Of a DNA stretch of 64,000 nt, positions 58,001 through 64,000 are shown piece by piece (position 1 is the stretch's first letter; every line of letters starts with the position of its first letter). Below the pieces are notes generated by a model. It was not told the origin of the DNA, did not search any database, and worked only from the letters and a program-made list of their open reading frames with translations. Position numbers and translations under genes: made by a program. The stretch lies in NCBI RefSeq assembly GCF_021545845.1, contig NZ_CP088923.1, forward strand, positions 3,410,001 through 3,474,000, in the 5' to 3' direction. This stretch comes from Rhodanobacter thiooxydans (lineage in GTDB: Bacteria > Pseudomonadota > Gammaproteobacteria > Xanthomonadales > Rhodanobacteraceae).

Positions 58001-58840
58001 CTACACGGGGGGTACCCACATCGCGGCGTCGGGGCGGAACGGGCGCGGACGGATGCCGAGCAGGTGTTGCAATTCGCCGTTGTCGGCGACCAGGTCGCTG
58101 TCCAGCCGGCTCAACGGACCGCGCAGCGGCGGCAGCGCGCGCTGGCCCAGCCGCAGCAGCCAGGCCGGCAGCGGCAAGGGCACGGTGGCTCTCGGCAGGC
58201 TGCCACGCACCCGCGCAAACATCTCGCCGGCACGCAGCCGCTCGCCGCCGCCGATCGGCAGGATCCGCCCGGCCGCCGCCGGGCATTCCAGCGCGGCCAG
58301 CACCGCCTGCGCGATGTCGTCGGCATGTACCGGCTGGCGCAAGCCGCGTCCGGACGGCAGCGGAAACAGCCGCAGTCGCATCGCGCGGCGGGCGATCGGG
58401 CTGAGGCTCTTGTCCAGGCCGGCGCCGTAGACCAGGGTGGGCCGCAGCACGGTCCAGGCACAGCCGTGCCGCTCGCAGGCAGCGGCCAGCGCGGCCTCGC
58501 CGTCGCGCAGCTGGCGCGCGAGGGCGCGTTCGGCCGGCACGCTGGAATCGCGTTTGCTTTCGGCGCTCATCGAACTGGTGGCGATCACCCGCGCCGCATC
58601 GGCCATGCTGGCCTGCGCCAGCCAGTCAGCCAGTCCCTGCAGCGGGCCGAAACTGATGATCGCCGACAGCGGCGGCACCACCGGCACACAGTCCGGCAGC
58701 GTGCCCTGCAGCCAGGTCACTCCGGCCTGCGTGGACCGCGGCTGCCGGCTCAGCGCGAGCACCGCCTCGCCGCTGGCGAGCAGGCGCGGCAACAGGAAGT
58801 GGCCGATCTGGCTGCTGGCGCCGAACACCAGTACCGTCAT
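58001..58840 (-). CDS. Atypical NAD(P)-binding SDR/epimerase-like protein
   Basis: A 279-residue Rossmann-fold protein. The cofactor motif is VLVFGASSQIGHFLLPRL at the N-terminus. SATSSMSAESKRDS near residue 90 is where classical SDRs carry the catalytic Ser-Tyr-Lys, but no tyrosine in the YxxxK arrangement is seen, so it is an atypical member. GGERLRAGEMFARV near residue 210 is like NAD-dependent epimerase partners. The second IS110 element ends only a few bases from its stop. It follows the long repeat protein gene after seven bases. Confidence 0.78.
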   Translation of the reverse strand: MTVLVFGASSQIGHFLLPRLLASGEAVLALSRQPRSTQAGVTWLQGTLPDCVPVVPPLSAIISFGPLQGLADWLAQASMADAARVIATSSMSAESKRDSSVPAERALARQLRDGEAALAAACERHGCAWTVLRPTLVYGAGLDKSLSPIARRAMRLRLFPLPSGRGLRQPVHADDIAQAVLAALECPAAAGRILPIGGGERLRAGEMFARVRGSLPRATVPLPLPAWLLRLGQRALPPLRGPLSRLDSDLVADNGELQHLLGIRPRPFRPDAAMWVPPV

Positions 58841-58847
58841 GCGGCGC

Positions 58848-60554
58848 TCACCCGCCACGCCGCAGGCGGACGTCCAGGTCGAGCACGCGCGGGTTGGCCG
58901 GGGCCAGCTTGCGCGCGCGCTGCAGTGACTGGTCGGCACCGCTGCGGTCGCCATGCGCCAGTTGCTGCTCGGCCTGGTCGAGCCAGGCGCCGGCCAGCCG
59001 GTTGCCCAGTGCGCCCTGCGCGGCGTTGCCCGGCGCCAGTTCGGCGAAGCTCGCCAGCAGGTCGCCGGCCTTGCCCAGGTCGCCGGCGGCAAGCGCCTGG
59101 TTGAATTGGCCCTCGACCCGCCCGGGCAGGGCCTGCAGGCCGTGCAGCGCCGCCGCGTCGTTGCCGTCGATCGCCAGCGCGCTGCGGTACAGGTCGTAGG
59201 CACTGTCGCCTGGCGGCATCAGGATGTTGCCGTTGCTCGCCGCCAGCTGCGCGCGCTGCACCAGCAGCGCCACTGCTTCGTGCTGCTGCGGCGACACGGC
59301 CGGCGTGGCCGGCGGGGCCACCGGCGTCGACGCCTGGTCCGCTGCCGCGGGACGCGCCGGCGGCGGTGTCGGCGCGGATGCCTTGTCCAGCCGTGCCCGC
59401 GCCGCGGCAAGGTCGGCCGAGCGCGGCGCCAGTTCGGCCGCCTGCTCGAGCAGCTTCGCCGCCTGCGCGGTGTCGCCGCCGTCGAGCGCGGCACTGGCCT
59501 GCACGGTCAGCGCCTGCGCCACCCGGCCGAGGCCGTCGCGCGCCTGGGCGTTGTCCGGATCGAGCTTCAGCGCGGCCTGGAACCGGGCCAGCGCGGTGTC
59601 CTCGCCGCTGCCGACGATGCGGCCGGCGCGCAGCGCCTCCTGGCCGGCAGCGAGCGCCGACTCCAGCGCGCTGCTGTCCTGCTTGCGGGTCTGCGCCTGC
59701 AGCGCGCGCAGCGCCGGCAGCGCGCCGTTGTTCGGCTGCAGCGTGGCCAGTTGTTCGATGCGCGCGTCGGCCGTGGCGCCGTCCTTCGCGTCCAGTGCCG
59801 CGCGCGCCTGCACCGCCAGCGCGTTGCCGACCTGGTCGAGCCCGTGCGCGGCCACCGCGTTGCCGGGGTCGGCGCGCAGCACGCGCTGGTACAGCGCACC
59901 GGCCCCCTCGGGGCCATCCAGCTTGCCGGCGGCCAGCGCCTGTTGCGCCTGGTCGACCAGATCCCCTGTGTGCACCTGCGCGGCGCGGGCAGCGGCGATC
60001 GCACGGTCGAGCCGGTCGATGTCGCTGCCGCCGCCGAGCAGTTCGCGGGCCACCGTCGCCTGCTGTGTGGCCTGGGCCAGCTGGCCCGCCTGCAGCGCGG
60101 CGTCGGCCTGCGCCAGCATGGCCTGACCGACCTGACGCAGGCCGTCGCGGGCGCGGTCGTTGTCCGGCTCCAGCGCCGCCGCGGCCTGGAACAGCTCGCG
60201 CGCGCTGCTGCCATTCTGGCCGTCCAGACGGCCGTCCTGCAGGGCCTGCTGGGCCTGCGCCAGCACCGTGTTGAAGTCGGTGCGCGGCAGCATGCCGCGC
60301 AGGCGGTTCTGATTCATCCACAGCATGCCGACCGCCGCCAGCGCCAGCAGCAGCAACCACATCCCCCAGCCGCGGCGATGCTGCCGGCGCCGCCGCGGGC
60401 CACCCTCCCAGCGCGGCTGGCGCGGTTCGACCGAAACCGGCGGCAGCGGTTCCTCGGCCGGCGCGGGCGGCACATCCAGTCGACCGAGGTCGCCCAGGGT
60501 GGGCTCGGTACGAGTCGGTGGATGTGCGTCGTGGTGGTCGCGGCGTCCGCTCAT
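58848..60554 (-). CDS. Bitopic membrane protein with four long TPR-like tandem repeats
   Basis: A 568-residue protein. A proline-rich cytoplasmic N-terminus (1-60) is followed by one helix (about 64-80, WGMWLLLLALAAVGMLW), then about 480 residues made of four tandem units of roughly 85 residues. Each unit pairs a helix set with a DPDNxxARDGLxxV-like signature (EPDNDRARDGL, DPGNAVAAHGL, DPDNAQARDGL, IDGNDAAALHGL) with a linking AQADAALQAGQL-type helix. A Pro/Ala linker separates units three and four. The function is unknown; TPR-like folds bind proteins. It lies directly upstream of the SDR gene and downstream of relA on the same strand. Confidence 0.75.
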   Translation of the reverse strand: MSGRRDHHDAHPPTRTEPTLGDLGRLDVPPAPAEEPLPPVSVEPRQPRWEGGPRRRRQHRRGWGMWLLLLALAAVGMLWMNQNRLRGMLPRTDFNTVLAQAQQALQDGRLDGQNGSSARELFQAAAALEPDNDRARDGLRQVGQAMLAQADAALQAGQLAQATQQATVARELLGGGSDIDRLDRAIAAARAAQVHTGDLVDQAQQALAAGKLDGPEGAGALYQRVLRADPGNAVAAHGLDQVGNALAVQARAALDAKDGATADARIEQLATLQPNNGALPALRALQAQTRKQDSSALESALAAGQEALRAGRIVGSGEDTALARFQAALKLDPDNAQARDGLGRVAQALTVQASAALDGGDTAQAAKLLEQAAELAPRSADLAAARARLDKASAPTPPPARPAAADQASTPVAPPATPAVSPQQHEAVALLVQRAQLAASNGNILMPPGDSAYDLYRSALAIDGNDAAALHGLQALPGRVEGQFNQALAAGDLGKAGDLLASFAELAPGNAAQGALGNRLAGAWLDQAEQQLAHGDRSGADQSLQRARKLAPANPRVLDLDVRLRRGG

Positions 60555-60639
60555 GGTTCGTGGCCGTGCAGGCTGACGCTGCAGCTTAACATCCGGCCAC
60601 CGGCGCCGTTCCGTCCCCCGGCCGGCATTGCGCGGTCAT

Positions 60640-62775
60640 TCAGCCGGTGCCGACCCGGCGCACGTCGAGCACGTTGGGCAGCGCCAACAGCTTGCCGAGC
60701 AGGGTGGACAGCTGCTCGAAGTCGCGCACGCGCAGGGTGAAGCGCATCTCCACCTCGCCGGTGTGCACGAACAGCCGGCTGGACGAAGCGATGATGTGCG
60801 TACCGGCGTTGCTGACCACGCTGGTGACGTCCTTCTGCAGGCCCTTGCGGTCGTAGCCGCGCAGCTCGATGTCGACCTCGTAGGCCTGCGCCGCGGCGTT
60901 GCCCCAGCTCACCTCGATCACCCGGTCCGGATCGCGCGCGGCGAGCCGCGCCAGGCTGCTGCAGTCGGTGCGATGCACGGAGACGCCGCGGCCCTTGGTG
61001 ACGAAGCCGCGCACCGGGTCGCCGGGCAGCGGCTGGCAGCAGCGCGCCAGCGTGGTCAGCAGGTTGCCGATGCCTTCGATGCGCAGCGCGCTGTGGTCGA
61101 GCGTGGCGTGGCGCGAGGCCACCGGCGTACCCGACTGGGTGACGGCCGCCGGTTCGGACGGCTGCGCCGCCTCCTGCAGCACGCGGGCGATCTGCCCCGA
61201 CGTGACCTCGCCCAGCGCCAGCGCCACCAGCAGCTCGTCGTGGTTCTTCAGATGGAAGTGCGCCGGCAACTTCGTCACGTCGGCGCTGGCCAGCGCTAGG
61301 CGTTTCAGCTCGCGCTCGAACATGCCGCGTCCCACCGCGAGGTTGGCGTCGTGCGCGATCTTGCGGAACCACGCGCGCACCTTGTCCTTTGCCCGCGCGG
61401 TGTTGAGGTAGCCGTGGTGTGGCGACAGCCAGTCGCGGCTGGGCTCGGCCAGCTTGCCGGTAAGGATCTCCACGCGGTCGCCGCTCTGCGGCTGGAAGGT
61501 CAGCGGCACGATGCGGCCGTTGACCTTGGCGCCGCGACAGCGGTGGCCGACCTCAGTGTGCACCAGGTAGGCGAAATCCAGCACGGTGGCGCCGCGCGCC
61601 AGGTCGAACACTTCGCCCTTCGGGGTCAGCAGGTAGACGCGGTCTTCCAGCAGTTCGGTCTGCAGCTCGGCGGCCAGCGCGCTGTCGTCCTCGCCGCGCG
61701 GCTCCAGCAGCTTGCGCATCCAGGCGATCTTCGCCTCGAACTCGGCGTCGGCGCTGCCGCCTTCCTTGTAGCGCCAGTGCGCGGCCACGCCCAGTTCGTT
61801 GGCGCGGTGCATGGCGTGGGTGCGGATCTGCACTTCCAGCGTCTTGCCCTCCGGCCCGATCACCGCGGTGTGCAGCGACTGGTAGCCGTTGGCCTTGGGC
61901 CGCGCGATGTAGTCGTCGAACTCGCCCGGCAGGTGCGGCCACAGCGCGTGCACCACGCCCAGCGCGGCGTAGCAGTCGGTGATGCTGTCGACCAGCACGC
62001 GCACCGCGCGGATGTCGTAGAGGTCGGAGAAGTCCAGCGACTTGCGCTGCATCTTCTTCCAGATCGAATAGATGTGCTTGGGCCGCCCGGCCAGCTCGGC
62101 CTGGATGCCGGCCGCCGCCAGCGCGCGCTGCAGTTGGTCCAGCGAATCGTGGATGAACGCCTCGCGGTCGGCGCGGCGCTCGTCGAGCAGGTTGGCGATG
62201 CGCCGGTAGGTGCCCGGCTGCAGGTAGCGGAACGCCAGATCCTCCAGCTCCCACTTCAGCTGCCAGATGCCGAGCCGGTTCGCCAGCGGCGCGTGGATGT
62301 CGCGGGTGAGCCGTGCCAGCGCCTGCCGCTCGTCCTCCGGCAACGCCGGCGCCGCACGCATCCGCGCCAGCTGCCGCGCCAGCAGCACGAACACCACGCG
62401 CAGGTCGCGCACGATCGCCAGCAGCAGCCGGCGCAGACCCTCGGCCGCGCCCTGCGGCGGCCGCTGCGCGTGCAGCGCCCACACCTGCTCGGCCGCTTGC
62501 TGGCCGTCGACCAGCCGCTGCAGTTCGGCCGGCAACGCCGCGCGACGCTGCGCCCACAGCGCAGGGTCGACCCGGGCCAGCTCGAACCACAGCGCCGCCG
62601 CCTGGGTCTGCGCGTCGCAACCGAGCATGCCGAGCAGTTCCAGCACGTCGGCGCATTCGACCTGGTTCACCGCGCGGGTGGTGCAGGCCTCCAGCGGCTC
62701 GGCCAGTGCCGGCAACACGGCGCCGGCATGCTCGCGCCAGCGGGACAAACTGGAGGGTTCGACGATCGGGGCCAT
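60640..62775 (-). CDS. relA: (p)ppGpp synthetase RelA
   Basis: A 711-residue ribosome-associated alarmone synthetase. The synthetase domain (about 230-350) contains GRPKHIYSIWKKM and the EFDDYIARPKANGYQSLHT stretch; the acidic EFDD motif marks the monofunctional RelA type. The N-terminal hydrolase region lacks the HD metal motif (LLARQLARMR where hydrolases have a histidine-aspartate site), so no ppGpp breakdown is expected. TGS (about 385-445), zinc-finger/helical and C-terminal ACT domains follow. A separate SpoT is presumed elsewhere. Confidence 0.95.
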   Translation of the reverse strand: MAPIVEPSSLSRWREHAGAVLPALAEPLEACTTRAVNQVECADVLELLGMLGCDAQTQAAALWFELARVDPALWAQRRAALPAELQRLVDGQQAAEQVWALHAQRPPQGAAEGLRRLLLAIVRDLRVVFVLLARQLARMRAAPALPEDERQALARLTRDIHAPLANRLGIWQLKWELEDLAFRYLQPGTYRRIANLLDERRADREAFIHDSLDQLQRALAAAGIQAELAGRPKHIYSIWKKMQRKSLDFSDLYDIRAVRVLVDSITDCYAALGVVHALWPHLPGEFDDYIARPKANGYQSLHTAVIGPEGKTLEVQIRTHAMHRANELGVAAHWRYKEGGSADAEFEAKIAWMRKLLEPRGEDDSALAAELQTELLEDRVYLLTPKGEVFDLARGATVLDFAYLVHTEVGHRCRGAKVNGRIVPLTFQPQSGDRVEILTGKLAEPSRDWLSPHHGYLNTARAKDKVRAWFRKIAHDANLAVGRGMFERELKRLALASADVTKLPAHFHLKNHDELLVALALGEVTSGQIARVLQEAAQPSEPAAVTQSGTPVASRHATLDHSALRIEGIGNLLTTLARCCQPLPGDPVRGFVTKGRGVSVHRTDCSSLARLAARDPDRVIEVSWGNAAAQAYEVDIELRGYDRKGLQKDVTSVVSNAGTHIIASSSRLFVHTGEVEMRFTLRVRDFEQLSTLLGKLLALPNVLDVRRVGTG

Positions 62776-62916
62776 GGAAGATCAGCTCGGGTATTGCCGC
62801 CTCATGGTAGCCGCAGCCGCGCCGACCGTCGTGGGGCAAATCGCCCTGCTCCCCTTGGCGCGGGGCCGTCCTACCGCGCAGAATCGGCGCTTCCCTTCTG
62901 CCCCGAGGATGCGCCC

Positions 62917-63396
62917 ATGTCGATTCGTCCCCGCCACCCGCGCTTGCCGCTGCTGCTGGCGCTGTCGCTGGCTTGCCTGTCTGCGCAGGCGCAACAGGCC
63001 GATGGCCTGCAACAGCGCATGAGCGCCACCGAATTCAAGGCCGCCGGCCTGGACAAGCTGTCGGCGCAGGAATTGCAGAATCTCGACGAATGGCTACGCC
63101 AGCACGGCAAGACCACCACCAAGATGGTCGACACCAGCGGCCAGCCGGTGTTCTACGAACCAAAGCAGAAGCGCAGCAAGTTCAACGCCCACCTGGTCGG
63201 GCACTTCAGCGGCTGGCACGGCCACGACGAATTCACCCTGGACAATGGCCAGGCATGGAAGCAGATCGGCTCGGACGCACCCGTCTGCATGAGCGCCGAC
63301 AACCCGGCGGTCAAGCTCAAGCCGTCGCTGTTCGACAGCTGGCTGATGTACGTGAATGGCTGCAACGGCAGCGTGCACGTGCGGCGGACGCGCTGA
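62917..63396 (+). CDS. Small exported protein of unknown function
   Basis: A 159-residue protein with a signal peptide (LPLLLALSLACLSAQAQQ). The mature part has an SATEFKAAGLDKLSAQELQNLDEWL helix pair, a beta-rich core (FNAHLVGHFSGWHGHDEFTL) and two cysteines (PVCMSADN, VNGCNGSV) that could form a disulfide. No family is recognised; it resembles small secreted proteins of Xanthomonadales. The frame is open upstream because relA lies on the other strand. The stop TGA is the first part of dispersed element copy C. Confidence 0.7.
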   Translation: MSIRPRHPRLPLLLALSLACLSAQAQQADGLQQRMSATEFKAAGLDKLSAQELQNLDEWLRQHGKTTTKMVDTSGQPVFYEPKQKRSKFNAHLVGHFSGWHGHDEFTLDNGQAWKQIGSDAPVCMSADNPAVKLKPSLFDSWLMYVNGCNGSVHVRRTR

Positions 63397-63563
63397 GAGG
63401 TTGTGATTTTTCAACCTCTCAGACCGGCCACGGCGAGGGCATGGCGAGGGTATGGATGCCCGAGTTGAGGCAACGCAGGAGCAGTTGCCCGAGGGCCGGG
63501 CGTGTACCGGACTCGCGATCGAAGAAAACCACAGGATGTGGTTTTCTTCACAAGCTCTGAGAG
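63394..63563 (+). repeat. Structured dispersed element, copy C (170 bp)
   Basis: Starts at the TGA stop of the secreted protein gene with a perfect 10-bp hairpin TGAGAGGTTG/CAACCTCTCA and ends TTCTTCACAAGCTCTGAGAG. Compared with copies A and B it has only one of the 36-bp units and has lost the two middle hairpins by a deletion that joins the CCGGGC direct repeats flanking them. The terminal GAAGAAAACCACA palindrome is intact. An IS5-like element begins right after it. Confidence 0.85.
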
Positions 63564-64000
63564 GGTGTCGACAAAATAAAAATAGGCTGCGAACATGCCG
63601 TAAACAGGCACTTTGGGCGGGTTTGAATGAGCAAGACCGAGGCGACGCCGGTGAAACGAGGGCGCAAGCCGAGCCTGAACGCAGGGCATGTCACCGCCTT
63701 GCGTACCATCGTGAAGGCATCGCCGCACGCGACCTTGGACGAGGTGACCGGCGCGTTGCGTGAGCAAACGAAGGTCAAGGTCTGTTCGGCCACGGTGCGC
63801 AAGGCGCTGCGGCAGGCCGGTATCCACAAGGCGAAGCCTGCCATCGCCAAGCCGGAACCCACGCCGGCGGATGGTGCACCCCAACGCTATGGCTATACGG
63901 CAAGGCATCGGCGCAAGGAAGGTGCCAGCGGCATGAACACCGACCTGACCGACGCGGAATGGGCGTGGGTGGCTGACTTGTTCGAGCGCGATGGCGGGCA
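63564..64000 (+). mobile_element. Left part of an IS5-like insertion sequence
   Basis: The sequence changes to GGGTGTCGACAAAATAAAAAT immediately after element copy C and is followed by an unfinished transposase gene. The AT-rich leader may include the terminal inverted repeat and promoter. The right end is outside the window. Confidence 0.5.
63627..64000 (+). CDS. IS5-like transposase (3' end outside the window)
   Basis: The frame from ATG 63627 stays open to the last base and gives 124 residues. The N-terminal 70 residues form a basic helix-turn-helix (RGRKPSLNAGHVTALRTIVK ... SATVRKALRQAGIHK). After a proline-rich linker the frame reads MNTDLTDAEWAWVADLFERD, the conserved start of many IS5-type transposases. 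The catalytic DDE domain lies beyond the window. Fusion of the HTH part to the MNTDLTDAEW core makes the start at 63627 slightly uncertain; an internal start at the MNT is possible. Confidence 0.75.
   Translation, partial: MSKTEATPVKRGRKPSLNAGHVTALRTIVKASPHATLDEVTGALREQTKVKVCSATVRKALRQAGIHKAKPAIAKPEPTPADGAPQRYGYTARHRRKEGASGMNTDLTDAEWAWVADLFERDGG

Overview
This is a GC-rich (by eye about two thirds G+C), gene-dense chromosomal window from a gammaproteobacterium of the Xanthomonadales type. Rhodanobacter, Dyella or a close relative is my best guess. The main reason is gene order: lptC-lptA-lptB-rpoN-hpf is followed by hprK-rapZ-EIIA(Man)-ptsH-ptsI, and hda-PerM-DUF2066 stands divergent from purM-purN. 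Both layouts are known from the Xanthomonas group. The genus is an inference; no rRNA or tRNA gene was seen.

Layout. 0-2.8 kb: a membrane-protein tail and small genes (two GNATs, a GFA-type zinc protein, an ACT-domain protein). 2.8-11.7 kb: a PAS-GAF-PAS-GGDEF-EAL signalling protein, a LacI regulator with a sugar porter, recQ and an alkyltransferase-like gene. 11.7-16.9 kb: PiT phosphate uptake with its DUF47 partner, a CorC-type protein, trmJ and suhB. 16.9-22.4 kb: hda, PerM, DUF2066, purM, purN, DUF3108. 22.5-27.8 kb: murA-ibaG facing kdsD-kdsC-lptC-lptA-lptB (Kdo synthesis and LPS export). 27.9-34.5 kb: rpoN-hpf and a sugar-transport-free regulatory PTS. 34.5-47 kb: an accessory-looking stretch with an IS3-like remnant, a decayed LysR gene, two separate extradiol dioxygenase modules, YeiH with its LysR, an AT-rich orphan gene, tsaB-creD and a DoxX/reductase/LysR group. 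47-55.4 kb: a methyltransferase, a DmeR/DmeF nickel-cobalt efflux pair with a readable operator, a DinG-family helicase, a MAPEG protein, a lipoprotein and PBP1b. 55.4-58 kb: two IS110-family elements with transposases pointing away from each other. 58-63.4 kb: an atypical SDR, a membrane protein built of four long tandem repeats, relA and a small secreted protein. An IS5-like element runs off the right end.

The most unusual content is not in the genes but in the dispersed repeats. One structured element of about 170-264 bp occurs three times (5434-5697, 36158-36407, 63394-63563). Each copy starts exactly at the TGA stop codon of the gene before it, keeps the same orientation relative to that gene, has related inverted ends and can form several hairpins. 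Two of those hairpins keep pairing although their sequence differs between copies. A second element (10451-10763) has 32-bp inverted ends that each carry an outward Shine-Dalgarno and ATG; one of these is the recQ start. A third family (TAGGAGCCCGCT) supplies the TAG stop of two genes. Arrays of a GGGATTC heptamer sit in at least six gene borders, and one supplies the ibaG stop.

Many genes form tight operons with 4-bp ATGA overlaps: GNAT/GFA, PerM/hda, kdsC/lptC, creD/tsaB, dioxygenase/esterase. Long frames lying opposite recQ, ptsI, rpoN, relA and the GGDEF-EAL gene are GC-bias artefacts and are not annotated.
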